Positions 1 through 10,280 of a DNA stretch of 64,000 nt are shown here, in pieces (positions within the stretch are counted from its first letter, which is position 1; every line of letters starts with the position of its first letter). Made by a program: the position numbers and the translations under genes. The DNA is from Choristoneura fumiferana (Eukaryota > Arthropoda > Insecta > Lepidoptera > Tortricidae), in NCBI RefSeq assembly GCF_025370935.1, contig NC_133494.1, forward strand, positions 1,161,818 to 1,225,817, read 5' to 3'. Below the pieces are notes generated by a model that worked only from the letters and a program-made list of their open reading frames with translations, was not told where the DNA came from and did no database searches.

Positions 1-140
1 GTAAAATAATTAAATGATGATTTAATAACCGTTTATTGATAAGGTTTTGTCGGTGTTTGTCGAAAACCACACATCTTAGACCCTTGTCGACTGCATCAAA
101 ATTATTACAAATTAGCTCTAGTATATACTTCCTTCAATAA
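1..140. other. No gene recognised
   Basis: Short AT-rich edge of the window. I see no coding signal or repeat boundary in it. Confidence 0.5.
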
Positions 141-406
141 CCTAACCTAACCAACATAAAGTTGGAAAACCCACGACTTTGTCACTTCAAAGTTCAATAT
201 CTCAAAAACGGCTGAACCGGTTTTGATGAAACATGTCTAAGAACCATCGCTAGAAAACCTGATTTCAAATAAAAAAAACACATTCAAATCGGTCCACCCG
301 TTTAAGAGCTACGGTGCCACATACAGACAGACAGAGACACACACAGACACACAGGCACACATAGCGGTCAAACTTATAACACCCCTTTTTGCGTTGGGGG
401 TTAAAA
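141..406 (-). repeat. A-family dispersed repeat, copy 1
   Basis: One of nine copies of a repeat of about 265 bp. In its forward sense it starts TTAACCCCCGACGCAAAAAG, runs through a GTCTGTCTGTGG block, and ends in short TTAGG-like units. Here it is reversed: CCTAACCTAACC at the left and GGGGGTTAAAA at the right. Open frames crossing it are accidental. Confidence 0.85.
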
Positions 407-427
407 ATAAGTTGAATTGGCTGTCAA

Positions 428-531
428 TCTGGGCCCGATTGCACAACAAAGTACAGTAAGCTGTTTTGTGTTCAAATTCACTAATATTATTACTTAGCTT
501 ATATTTTATTATGCAATTGGGCCCGGGAGAT
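428..531. mobile_element. Small foldback MITE
   Basis: GGGCCCGATTGCAC at 431-444 is the near-perfect inverse of GCAATTGGGCCCG at 513-525, giving a snapback of about 100 bp with an AT-rich centre. No clear target duplication was identified. Confidence 0.55.
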
Positions 532-734
532 ATATATTATCTCCTCCCCCAACTTCTCACCTACATGGCCGTCACTGTGAGATGGCGGGAAATAAGAGGG
601 TCGGCCATTTTGAATGGCGCAGGAGCACAATGGCTTACGAATGGCGATGCAGATGTGCAGTGCTTCGATGTAGTGGGAAAATCTACATGCGAATATCCCT
701 TCGCGGTTTATTATTCTACTTCCATAAGTAAGTA
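532..734. other. No gene recognised
   Basis: Unique-looking sequence with a mildly GC-richer patch near 570-690. A 93-codon open frame crosses it but has no recognisable domain or splice context. Confidence 0.4.
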
Positions 735-825
735 CTACTTATTATAAATTATAAATGCGAAAGTATTTTTTCTGACTCACTGATTGAGATAAAGTTCGCA
801 GATGAAGTCGCGAGCAACAGATAGT
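735..825 (+). mobile_element. Decayed, internally deleted Helitron remnant
   Basis: Begins with ATTATAAATTATAAATGCGAAAG, typical of the 5' end of Lep1-like Helitrons, and ends with GAAGTCGCGAGCAACAGATAGT, a worn form of their 3' end. The middle is mostly missing. Confidence 0.5.
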
Positions 826-864
826 ATAGGAATAATAATAAATAAGTATGTATTTGAAATTTGA

Positions 865-1248
865 ATCGAAAATACAAACTGAGACATGGATGCACAGAAA
901 AACCAGAAAAAGAGACCAGCGCTGGGAATCGAACCCAGGTCCTCAGCAATCCGTGCTGCGTGCTATAACCCCTACACCACCGCTGGACAGGAATCAAGAC
1001 ACGATTTTTTCCTATGCATACATATCTCAGGTTGCTTATTTCTACTACGCTACTTATGCAGCAGCACTAGCGACATCTATGTTCCGCTCTCATCGAGAGA
1101 CGTCACATTCTTTCGGAACCAACCGCTCACCCAGACAAGAGATGTCGCTACTAAGCAATCAAATTATGATTGGTTTATTGGAGTCTTTTTGTATTTTTTA
1201 TTTCAACTCCAAATTTTGTTACTTTTACGGGTATCCCGTGAAACCATA
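865..1248 (-). mobile_element. B element (tRNA-containing retroelement), long copy
   Basis: Reading on the minus strand, an upstream module of about 270 bp is followed by a tRNA-like region (885-980) with the B-box GGTTCGATTCC, then the tail GTTTGTATTTTCG. Its 5' end abuts the 3' end of the next copy, so the two lie head to tail. Frames of 167 and 196 codons in this area simply run through the repeat. Confidence 0.85.
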
Positions 1249-1469
1249 TCGAAAATACAAACTGAGACATGGATGCACAGAAAAACCAGAAAAAGAGACC
1301 AGCGCTGGGAATCGAACCCAGGTCCTCAACAATCCGTGCTGCGTGCTATAACCCCTACACCACCGCTGGACAGGAATCTAGACACGAATTTTTCCTATGC
1401 ATACATATCTCAGGTTGCTTATTTCTACTACGCTACTTATGCAGCAGCACTAGCGACATCTATGTTCCG
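1249..1469 (-). mobile_element. B element, 5'-truncated second copy
   Basis: Nearly identical to the 3' part of the preceding copy (tail, tRNA-like region, and the segment around CATAGATGTCGCTAG), then stops. The high identity of the tandem pair suggests recent insertion or local duplication. Confidence 0.85.
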
Positions 1470-1489
1470 ACTTTGAATGCTTGCTTGCG

Positions 1490-1545
1490 TGTTTGAGTGT
1501 GTATATGTGCACGCGTGTGTGCGTGTGTGTCTGTAGCTGTGTATC
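1490..1545. repeat. TG-rich microsatellite
   Basis: Imperfect TG/CG dinucleotide tract immediately beyond the B element pair. Confidence 0.7.
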
Positions 1546-2310
1546 TGCTTGTTAGTTACTCTTTCACGTTCTAACGGCCGACGAGATTTTGATGTGGCTT
1601 GTGTAGACAACTTATTTCTTATTTATACAACGCGGGAATGCTGCCAGCCTTCTGGGCACAATGAACAGCGACAGTGACCTAGGAGGGATTTTAGGTTAGG
1701 CTAGGTTATATATTTTTTGTACATAGCCATATTTTTAAATGTTTCATGTATTGTGTTTTATTGCTTTTTGTTATAAATACTTATTTCTAAAATCAGTAAC
1801 ACATTGTCTACTTTAGCCCGCTTTCCACTGCCGAGTGGACTCCGCACGGACTCACAGGAGGTCGGGTCTGACTTTCCGGCTCTGATCTGATTAATTCTGA
1901 TATAAGTATGTTAGAGCGGAGTCTAAAATAATAGACACGTAAGTATTTTATTTTTTGTAGTTGCCTAACAGATTACTGAAAGTGACTAATCCCTTTAACT
2001 TCTGTCACAGAATAAGTAATCTTCTGTACAGTTTGGCTCAAGCAAATTGCTAGTTGATAACTGTTTTAATTATATATATTTGAGAACACGAAAAATAATT
2101 TGATTCAGATTAGTACTACGATTACTAGCTGCATTATAGGCGTGACTACACTATGAGTGACTATAAGGCAAAAATTCCAAAAAAAAACCTTACACGGGCT
2201 TTCAGTCAATCTAACCCTTCACCTTCATACTTAAATATAATATATTTCTTTTATATGATAGGGCGCAAACGAAAAAAATGAATGGAAGAGTAAAATATAG
2301 CTTGGGACTA
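1546..2310. other. No gene recognised
   Basis: AT-rich with a short TTAGG-like run near 1690. No exon with paired splice signals and no repeat family that I could name. Confidence 0.5.
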
Positions 2311-2530
2311 ACCTAAGCAACAAAATTTGGAAAACCCCCGACTTTGTCACTTCAAAGTTCAATATCGCAAAAACGGCTGAACCGATTTTGATAAAACATG
2401 TCTAAAAACCATCGCTAAGAAACCTGCTATCAAATAAAATAACCCGCATTGAAATAGGTCCATCGGTTTAAGAGCTACGGTGAGACAGACATTACCCCCA
2501 TAGACCCTCTTTTTGCGTTGGGGGTTAAAA
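2311..2530 (-). repeat. A-family dispersed repeat, copy 2
   Basis: Reversed copy, from the TTTGGAAAACCCCCGACTTTG end to GCGTTGGGGGTTAAAA. The middle, around the GTCTGT block, is shortened. Confidence 0.85.
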
Positions 2531-2603
2531 AGTAAAATATTAACGGCTGTGTCCTTAAAAATTTAGTGTCGCCCTGCTTTTAAGCATATTGGGATTTTTT
2601 AAT

Positions 2604-2760
2604 ATGATACGAGACAAAATAAGCAAGCGGGTACCTAATGGGAAGCAATCACCGCCGCCCATGGATACCTACAACATAAGTTGAGTTACGGATGCGTTGC
2701 CGGCCCTTTGAGAAAAGAATAGGCTCGTTTTTTGAAGAGCCCAAATTGCACTTCCCAGTA
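2604..2760 (-). repeat. F-family-like repeat, divergent copy
   Basis: Shares the order of motifs of the F repeat (AAGCGGGT, TGATGGGAAGCAATCACCGCCGCCCATGG-like block, GGATGCGTTGCC) with many differences. Probably a relative of the F subfamily. The overlapping 86-codon frame is a by-product. Confidence 0.55.
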
Positions 2761-3172
2761 ACTCAATATTATGTCATTCGCAAGGCTTCATGGAAAGCGC
2801 ACAAGCTTTTTGCTCTTCGATCAAGCTTTCACACTCCGTCTCCCTCTTCTCCATACAAAACCGGGTGTCGAACAAGGACAGCCAATCTCCGGTTTCCAGA
2901 CACTCGGCAGTCGCCGGCAATGCACGAGCGCTCACGAACGAATCCAAAATAGTTCGTTTTTTAAAAAATACGCGAACGTGACAAGTTTTTTTTAATGTGT
3001 TTTTGCGACTACTAAATAGCTGTACTTATTTGTGTTTTTGTGCTGTTGTGGTGTATTGTATGGTTTTTATGTGAACTGTCTAAGGTATGTACATACCTAC
3101 ATTTATTATTTTTATAAGAATAGTAATATTACATTGATAGCTCTTTAGTTATTTATTAAACAATGTGTATCT

Positions 3173-3257
3173 CGAAAATACACGGGATGACCGTAAAAGT
3201 AACAAAAAATTTGGAATTGAAATAAAAAATACAAAAAGATTCCAAAAAACCAATCTT
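3173..3257 (-). mobile_element. B element, minimal copy with target duplication
   Basis: An 85-bp insertion flanked by the perfect 11-bp duplication AATGTGTATCT (3162-3172 and 3258-3268). It has only about 10 bases of the B 3' tail joined directly to the inverted 5' module ending CCAATCTT. Confidence 0.75.
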
Positions 3258-3268
3258 AATGTGTATCT

Positions 3269-3659
3269 GACACATTAAATGGCCTCTTTACCACTCAATG
3301 ATATAATTCCTGATATTTTACGTGACAGCTTAAAACTGGGTCCATATTGTTATCGGCTCACATACTTATTGGAAGTCCGAATGTAATGTTTGTCAGAATT
3401 ATCGTTTGTCATAACTCTTTTTTCTCTGAATCCAATAATTGTTCAGAATTGTTATAAAACAAACCTAACCTAACTTATAGTTTTCTATAGGATGACCATT
3501 TAAAAATTTCAGAAACCTGTAAGGTTTCGGTGGGAAATAAATTATGACAAACGTTGATTCGGACATAAATTACGCTATGACTAGCGAAGAGTATGCGAAC
3601 TTTGGCGCTCCCCTTAAAACGGAATAATCCTACTTAGTTCTTCCTAGCAATGTACCTAA
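3269..3659. other. No gene recognised
   Basis: AT-rich with a short CCTAACCTAACTT run near 3466. Nothing coding-like was seen. Confidence 0.5.
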
Positions 3660-3705
3660 TGGTATGTGTAAAGTTCCCAATCCGCATTGGGCCCGCGGGG
3701 GAACT
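3660..3705 (+). mobile_element. C-family SINE fragment
   Basis: Matches the internal piece of the C SINE around AAGTTCCCAATCCGCATTGG and GGAACTA only. It is a tiny remnant. Confidence 0.6.
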
Positions 3706-3749
3706 AGTGATGAAAAATACTACACCAAACAATGTGTTTATGTTAATTT

Positions 3750-3998
3750 AACCTTACCAACAAAAAGTCGGAAAACCCCCGACTTTGTCACTTCAAAGTT
3801 CAATATCTCAAAAACGGCCGAACCGATTTTGATAAAACATGTCTAAGAACCATTGCTAGAAAACCTGCTTTCAAAATAAAAAAACCGCATTCTAATAGGT
3901 CTACCCTTTTAAGAGCTACGGTGCCATACAGACCGACACACAGACACACATAGCGGTCAAACTTATAACACCCCTCTTTTTCCGTCGGGGGTAAAAAA
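3750..3998 (-). repeat. A-family dispersed repeat, copy 3
   Basis: Nearly complete reversed copy, from ACCTTACCAACAAAAAGTCGG to CCGTCGGGGGTAAAA. Confidence 0.85.
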
Positions 3999-3999
3999 A

Positions 4000-4410
4000 T
4001 ACACCCTTTTTGGCGGGTACTTGTAGTTTCAATACATGTTTTATATTTATACGTAATGTACTCGTATTGATTATAATACTTCAGTTGTCCTTGACATTAT
4101 TTTGTATAACGAAGTCACCTGCCCCCAGCCGGTTGCACGATCGTTATCAAAACTGTAATGTTTAAAAACTTTTGTCCACCTATGGGCCTCATAAGGATGA
4201 TTAGGAGGGTTTAGGACATTGAGCCTAAATTTAGGACATACCTATGTACCATCAGCCAAATATATGGTCTACCACCCTAAAGTTGATAATCGTTTGCATG
4301 TCATAAAACAATAATGCCAATAGACGTGTCTGTTAACTTGTAAGTTCGACTTTAGCGACATATTCATTTGATAGGAACTTGTTTAAAAATTTATAGACCA
4401 CTTTTTTGGT
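4000..4410. other. No gene recognised
   Basis: No repeat family or exon recognised here. Composition is AT-rich. Confidence 0.45.
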
Positions 4411-4423
4411 TGATGGTACCTAC

Positions 4424-4511
4424 TAAGATTGGTTTCCTGGGTTCGATTCCCAGCACTGGTCTTATTTTTCTGGTTTTTCTATGCATCTATATTTCAGTTT
4501 GTATTTTCGTA
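4424..4511 (+). mobile_element. B-family SINE, 5'-truncated
   Basis: Retains the B-box GGGTTCGATTCCC, the CTGGTCTTATTTTTCTGG tail and the terminal GTTTGTATTTTCG. Flanked by a near-perfect duplication, ATGGTACCTAC (4413-4423) against ATGGTATCTAC (4512-4522). Confidence 0.75.
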
Positions 4512-4760
4512 ATGGTATCTACGTCAAAGCGAATGTCAACTTTTGGCTACTTTTGGGCATTTTTACTTTAAATCTAGCTTTTTTTCAGAATTAAGTAGGT
4601 ACCTAAATCTGGGTTCTTCTTAGTAAGAATTATGAGCGCCATTGATTTTAAGTAATAACAAAAACCCCATTTTTCCAAAAAAAAGTGAAAACCAAAGCAG
4701 CGTTTCCACCAGAGATGTGCGAGGATGTATTGCTAGGAATGTGTTTTACATGAACCAATA

Positions 4761-4845
4761 GCCCTTTCGAGCCCAGCTGATACAATTGTTGTACATAAAG
4801 TCCATTTTCGTAACTCTTTTCACACTCGGCTGGGTTCGAAAGGGA
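4761..4845. mobile_element. P-type foldback MITE
   Basis: CCCTTTCGAGCCCAGC at the left pairs with GCTGGGTTCGAAAGGG at the right. A related element sits nested at 45522-45683. Confidence 0.7.
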
Positions 4846-5093
4846 TAGAAACGCTTCATATACCTCGCCTTGCTCCGCTCAGCTGTTTCCACTGGAGATG
4901 TATGTAGTACGAGGATGTGTAAAGGTGTGCAACTTTTTCGTCTTCACCCAAATTTTAAGTGAAAATGCTCTCTTACTGATTAATATTGTTTCAATTTCTA
5001 ATACATAATTGAAATTTGACGCGGATCTTACGACAATTAGTAATTCACCACCCCCAAGACTTAACAAAAGGACTTCTCGTGAACATGAAAAAC

Positions 5094-5150
5094 CCAAGGT
5101 TTAGAACCCACGATCCTCTGCTTATAGATTAAACCACGTGCTACGACGGC
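5094..5150 (-). mobile_element. Possible decayed C-type SINE head
   Basis: GAACCCACGATCCTCTGCTTATAG resembles the reversed B-box and anticodon region of the C SINE. No convincing body was found, so this is tentative. Confidence 0.35.
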
Positions 5151-6001
5151 AATTATTGGACTACGGAACCGTAAACTGGCAATGCCTCCATGTTTCTTGA
5201 AACACACTCCTAGATCAACAGAGATTCAGCTCAAAACAATGCGCGATATTAATTTAGACAAAACTATTTTCTGAAAGTTCTAAATTAAAATGGTGTATTT
5301 GGAGTTGATGCTGTTGATCTGGGAGTACGATATATCCAGAGTGGGCACGCTTAAAAGTCAGCTGTTTTCGTAGACGACAGCGCCTCTGAAGTCTGAATCA
5401 TGAAACACAACCGTCAAAAATGTGTCAAACGACTTTGAGAAATTTACCTGTCTTTCATCTGTCTACATATAGCCTGCGCGGAAGTTGATGCGTAGGGATT
5501 TTGCCTTTTCTCAGTTTATTGCTGATTTCGTTACATAAAGTATTGTTGTTTTGTTTAGTCGACTGTTACAGGCATGATGAAAGAAATAAAGAAAAGAAAA
5601 TATAAATGTCAACCTGTATAAGTTTGTTGTGTGCGTGCGTGTGCGTGTCTGTCATGGTAGATTTTGTTCATCCTCCGGCCACCAGTTAGCGCTTGTTACT
5701 ACAGATGCAAATTTGGCCACAGAGTTGCCACTCTATTTCTCTATGGTAACAATATTCTTTGGATGTATCTTTAGGTAAAGTAGGATATCCACAAAGATCG
5801 TGAGGCAATATTAGAGAGCACATGCTCGCCTCGCGCCGGCGCAGTGGGCAGCACGAGCGGCGGTCACGACTGGGACCTACGGCTTCATTGGACTAGGGAA
5901 TTCACTGGTTAAACTTCTGTGACATATTTATTTTACACAAAATTGGGATTGTCTAGAAAAAATAAAATGCAACACTGACTTTTGACTTTTTTTTTATTAC
6001 C
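5151..6001. other. No gene recognised
   Basis: Mostly unassigned. A GC-rich patch at 5820-5890 and a GT tract near 5625-5652 stand out. No paired splice signals framing an open reading frame were seen. Confidence 0.4.
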
Positions 6002-6150
6002 GACCTGACTACGACGCTTGAGGTCCCGGGTTCAGTCGGGGTGATATTTGTGCGAAAAAAAACGAATGTTTGTTCTCGAATCGTGGTATTTACCTACCCA
6101 CAAGTTCACAACACAAGCACACACAAGCTTTGCTACATTGGACCAGGTCT
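6002..6150 (+). mobile_element. D-family SINE, degenerate
   Basis: Contains GACCTGACTACGACGCTTGAGG, GGTCCCGGGTTCAGTC and GAATGTTTGTTCTCG in the order seen in complete D copies. The middle and tail are worn. Confidence 0.65.
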
Positions 6151-6191
6151 TTTTTTTAATTTAATGTATAAAATTAAATCCCGCCGAAGCC

Positions 6192-6500
6192 GTGGAAGCC
6201 GTGGTGGCCTAGTGGTTTGACCTATCGCCTCTCAAGCAGAGGGTCGTGGGTTCGAACCCCGGCTCGCACCTCTGAGTTTTTCGAAATTCATGTGCGGAAT
6301 TACATTTGAAATTTACCACGAGCTTTGCGGTGAAGGAAAACATCGTGAGGAAACCTGCACAAACCTGCGAAGCGATTCAATGGTGCGTGCGAAGTTCCCA
6401 ATCCGCACTGGGCCCGCGTGGGAGCTATGGTCCAAGCCCTCTTATTCTGAGAGGAGGCCTGTGCCCAGTAGTGGGACGTATGTAGGCTGGGATGATGATA
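6192..6500 (+). mobile_element. C-family tRNA-derived SINE, full length
   Basis: A tRNA-like head with box A-like TGGCCTAGTGG and box B GGTTCGAACCCC, a body of about 220 bp, and a TGATGATGAT tail. It resembles SINEs described from noctuid moths (HaSE type), judged from memory. The 81-codon frame inside is incidental. Confidence 0.85.
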
Positions 6501-6789
6501 AAATCAAATTAACAAAGTACTTACCAAATATTTAACCTTTCTCTATATATCTAAATCTAAAATAACAGTATGATTGCAAGGTCGTACGCTGACACTAAAA
6601 AAATTTAAACCTCGTCTTACGTCTTAAGACAGTTACATTTAATTTAAATTACTTATTTACCAATAAAAAAAAATCAGCATTACGTTATGAAACCAATGCA
6701 AAAATACAATATTCAATTATTCATACCTATAAGAAACACAAAAGAGACATAAAAAAATTGCAATTATTAAAACTGCATGGATTTTTGAA
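6501..6789. other. No gene recognised
   Basis: AT-rich flank before the LINE remnant. Nothing identified. Confidence 0.45.
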
Positions 6790-7135
6790 CGTCGTCTTCG
6801 ACGCTGCCCTAAAACGACGGAACACCACACCCTCCGGCCAGAAGCCGGAGCGCAGGAACATCTGCTGGTGCTTGGAGGCACTTGGAGTCTAAATGAGCTG
6901 AAATTGTTTACACAAAGCGCAAAGCGTAAGCGATTTGCTTCATCTTTCATAATGCGAACTGCTAAGGAATGGAATTCGCTCCCGTCGTCTGTTTTTCCGC
7001 ATAAATACAATCTAGGGTTCTTCAAGGCTAGAGTGAATAGGCTGTTACTGAACCAGTGAGATACACCTTTGGCCTCATCTGCACTTAACATCAGGTGAGA
7101 TAGGGGTCAATCACGGTCAGATATAAGTAAAAAAA
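6790..7135 (+). pseudogene. LINE ORF2 C-terminal remnant
   Basis: One plus-strand frame (about 6868-7059) reads as the tail that follows the reverse transcriptase domain in CR1/Jockey-like LINEs: an Arg/Thr-Ala-Lys/Arg-x-Trp-Asn-Ser-Leu-Pro motif, then Val-Phe-Pro and Phe-Lys-Ala-Arg-Val-Asn, then a stop. Upstream pieces lie in shifted frames, and the catalytic domain is absent. The 3' flank ends in an A-rich run. It is 5'-truncated and cannot be active. Confidence 0.7.
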
Positions 7136-7157
7136 AACAAGCTACAGAGCTTGTAAA

Positions 7158-7497
7158 TCCTACTTATATTACAAGTATAAATGCGAAAGTTAGTGAGTGA
7201 GTGAGTATGTTTGTTACTCCTTCTCGCTGAAACAGCTGGACGGATTCGGATGAAATTTGGTAGGTGGATAGCTGGACATCTGGAATAAAACATAGGCTAC
7301 TTTTTATTCCGATATTCCCACGGAATAGGGATAAAATCTCGAAACAACAACCGCTGGGCTTAGAGTCATGGAATTGGAAATGAAAACCACGATTTAATTT
7401 TGGGGAATTCTCACGGGAATTTTTCAAAAATTCCAAAATTTCAATTCAGCTGCTGGATCTAATGATTTACGTGTGCGAAACCGCGGGTAAACACTAG
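7158..7497 (+). mobile_element. Lep1-like Helitron, complete non-autonomous copy
   Basis: Starts TCCTACTTATATTACAAG, has the usual internal blocks (GTTACTCCTTCTCGCTGAAAC, GGATAGCTGGACATCTGG) and ends GCGGGTAAACACTAG. Flanked by A on the left and T on the right, as expected for Helitron insertion without target duplication. Confidence 0.85.
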
Positions 7498-7951
7498 TGA
7501 TTAAATAAATAAACGGGTTGTTCCGAGCAGATCGCTTTACATTTTTTCATTTCAATTAATTAAATCGATTAGAGTATCTGTCAAACGATCAATCCTTATT
7601 ACCGGATATAAACCAAAGGAATATCACGAAACAGATATTTTTATCACACATAATACCTTGAAGCGATACAGACAAATTTAAATGCAATATCTTATCTCAT
7701 TGACGTCGATATTAATTGTCGTGTACGTCTATGTTTAGTATGTAGCGGTGGAGAGAGTGATAAACAGACGCCCACACGTTGTGACACGTTTACGACTATA
7801 TCAAAGAGGGAATTAAATGTTAGAAGGGATAATGGAGGGGATCATGAACTATGTGTTTTGGCGGCTTTACATTGACGTTAGAGATTATACCTATCTACCA
7901 TTAGGTATATGCTGAGCGAAGGCCCTTTGTGTATTTATCAAATAAACACTA
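7498..7951. other. No gene recognised
   Basis: AT-rich, unassigned. Confidence 0.45.
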
Positions 7952-8165
7952 TGCAAAATTACATTTGAAATTTACCACGAGCGTAAACGTTAAATGAAAA
8001 CATCGTGATGTCACCGGTACAAACCTGCGAAATATATAATTCAATGGAGTGTGTGAAGTTCCCGACCCGCACTGGGCTGCGTGGAAACTACGGTCCAAGC
8101 CCTTTCATTCTAAGAGGAGGCATGTGCCCTGTGTTGGGACATAATATGTAGGCTGAAATGTGAAG
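7952..8165 (+). mobile_element. C-family SINE, head missing
   Basis: Begins inside the body at AAAATTACATTTGAAATTTA and runs to GTTGGGACATAATATGTAGG. The tRNA-like head is lost, and the body carries many substitutions. Confidence 0.75.
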
Positions 8166-8240
8166 TATGTGTGCGTAGTACCGATACATAGTTGTAAAAA
8201 CCTTGCTTAGTTTACTAGTAGGTCAATTGTCTCACTATTT

Positions 8241-8490
8241 TTAACCCCTGGCGCAAAAAGAGGGATGTTATAAGTTTGAACGCTATGTGTGTCTGTGTGT
8301 CTGTCTGTGGCATCGTAGCTCTTAAACGGACGGGTGGACCGATTAGAATGCGTTTTTTTGTTTAAAAGCAGGTTTTCTAGCGATAGTTCTTAGACATGTT
8401 TTATATATATCAGTTCAGCCGTTTTTGAGATATTGAACTTTGAAGTGACAAAGTCAGGGGTTTTCCAGCTTTTTGCTGGTTAGGTTATAA
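8241..8490 (+). repeat. A-family dispersed repeat, copy 4
   Basis: Forward copy from TTAACCCCTGGCGCAAAAAG to TTTTGCTGGTTAGGTTA. All internal blocks are present. Confidence 0.85.
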
Positions 8491-8586
8491 CTAAGAATGA
8501 AAATTTTAACAAAACTTTCTTTAAAATCTGATTTAGAATCTTATTGAATTGACCTACGTATGTATGTCAAGCTACATTGGCCTTAA

Positions 8587-8920
8587 GGTGGGTACTGACC
8601 AACGTTACGAGGTGTAATGTAACATGTTGCACAGCGAGCATTCGTGCAGTCAGTACTTAGTGCTACGGGGAAACCAGCGAGCAACGAGCCGCTCGTTGCT
8701 CGCTTTGAGTGCTCCACCCGGCTGTCGGTTTTTTGGCGAATCCTTTGACTGTTACGCGGTTCAGTCAGTACGCTGTAACAAGTCAGCCATCTTTACTGAG
8801 AGTGGCTGGCGAATATGGAGCACAAGTTTTGACGAGCAACATTACGCAGATTTTGAGAACACAGCGAACATGCTCGATGCGAATGTACATTTCACCTCGT
8901 AACGTTGGTCAGTACCCAGC
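8587..8920. mobile_element. MITE with 38-bp terminal inverted repeats
   Basis: GGTGGGTACTGACCAACGTT at the left and the inverse of AACGTTGGTCAGTACCCAGC at the right extend to arms of about 38 bp. TTAA precedes it and TTTA follows, compatible with a piggyBac-like TTAA target with one change. A perfect palindrome with 14-bp arms lies inside at 8676-8704. Confidence 0.7.
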
Positions 8921-9068
8921 TTTAGGTAACAGCGGGCCTCAGCATTCCCACAATTCTTTAGATATTATCAATTGCACGAAGAAATAATTGCCTTACCGAA
9001 ACCGCGAAAGCGTAGCTAACTGCCACACTACGGCAGTAAAAAGTTTTAAATACAAGTTGATTGTGTGT

Positions 9069-9328
9069 GACGACAGGATGGCTAAGTGGTTTAGAGCACC
9101 TGATACGATAGCTTGAGGTCCTGGGTTCGAATACCGGCCGGGGCAGATATTTGTGTGAATAACAGAATGTTTGTTCTCGGGTCTTGGATGTTTAATATGT
9201 ATTTAAGTATGTATTTATCTACATAAGTATGTTTATCCGTTGCCTAGTAGCCATAGTACAAGCTTTGCTTAGTTTGGGACTAGATCATTGGTGTCAAGTG
9301 TCGCATGATATTTATTTATTTAAAAAAA
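9069..9328 (+). mobile_element. D-family tRNA-derived SINE, full length
   Basis: A tRNA-like head (GATGGCTAAGTGG box A, GGTTCGAATACC box B), then the D body (GAATGTTTGTTCTCGGGTC, TACAAGCTTTGCTTAGTTTG) and an ATTTATTTATTT tail. Confidence 0.85.
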
Positions 9329-9368
9329 CCTTACTAACTCCGCTTACGGCTTATCATCATCCATCATC

Positions 9369-9842
9369 ATAGACGACCGGATAACCCTGTGGTTAGGGAA
9401 CCTGACGAAGCTTAAGGCCCCGGGTTTGATCCCTGGCCGGGGCAGATAATTTGCATGAATAATACGAGTGTTTACTCTCTAGTCTTGGGTGTTTAATATG
9501 AATCCATACTAATATTATAAATGTGAAAGTGTGTGTGTTTGTATGTTTGTCCATTACGTCGAAATGGAGCGACGGATCGACGTGATTTTTGGCATAGAGA
9601 TAGTTTATGGGCCAGAGAGTGACATAGGTTACTTTTTATCACGGAAAAATGTACAGTTCCCGAGGGAACAGCGCGCGATAACCGAATTCCACGCGGGCGG
9701 AGCCGCGGGCAAAAGCTAGTTTATCTATAAAGTATGTTTATCCCTTCTCTAGTACCTTCTAGTACCTACCCATAGAACAATTTTTGCATAGTTTGGGACT
9801 AGGTCAATTGGTGTAAATTGTCCCATGATATTTATTTATTTA
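9369..9842 (+). mobile_element. D-family SINE interrupted by a Helitron
   Basis: SINE head and body at 9369-9502 and remaining body and tail at 9720-9842. The halves join correctly once the Helitron at 9503-9719 is removed. Confidence 0.85.
9503..9719 (+). mobile_element. Helitron nested in a D SINE
   Basis: A 217-bp element from TCCATACTAATATTATAAAT to GCGGGCAAAAGCTAG, inserted between A and T with no duplication, as Helitrons do. The short length and the GAATTCCACGCGGGCGGAGC block mark a subfamily different from the 340-bp copy at 7158. Confidence 0.88.
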
Positions 9843-10020
9843 TATCATTCAGATCAGATTTCAGAGGCGTCTTTCAGAAGGCGCCTACTGCAGGCCAAAG
9901 GCTTCTTTGCGTGCATGTGTATAAGTATGTTTATGTTTTCTTTTTTTAGCGGTCTTATTGTACTCGTAGTTGTTCAAAAATAAATATTTTCTATTCTGTT
10001 CTATTCTATTCTACTCACTC
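9843..10020 (+). repeat. LINE-like 3' end with (TTCTA)n tail
   Basis: A unique-looking stretch ends in AAATAAATATTTTCTATTC followed by TTCTA repeats (about 9985-10015), typical of short-unit 3' tails of insect LINEs. No coding remnant. Confidence 0.45.
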
Positions 10021-10280
10021 AGTCAATTTGATAACAGTCATTAGATGTATTTTTATAAAAAAAAGCGTAGATATTAAAAAATATGTCGCCATGTCTGCCA
10101 TTAACTCGTATTTCATCATAAGAATGAGTTATCGACACGTCCATAAAAAAGATATTTTATAGTTTCGCCTTTTGTTAACAACCGTAAATCCGTGGAGGTT
10201 CATTACGTCCCAAACTGGTTCTTGTTTTCCACATAAATAACCTCGATGATGGTTTTATTGGGAATCATTAAAATATTAAC

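Noticed and set aside
895..975. tRNA gene on the minus strand
   Set aside because: The B-box and partial cloverleaf belong to a repeated retroelement with a common tail. The same holds for the heads at 6192, 9069, 16860, 19063, 31723 and others. I see no stand-alone tRNA gene.
848..1496. Overlapping reading frames of 75 to 196 codons
   Set aside because: They run through two near-identical copies of a tRNA-containing retroelement. The same peptide recurs at 48210, and it reads across the tRNA-like region.
2880..3085. Possible 5' leader exon ending at CTAAG|GTATGT
   Set aside because: The donor is good but there is no convincing transcription start, open frame or partner exon, and the left part overlaps a repeat.
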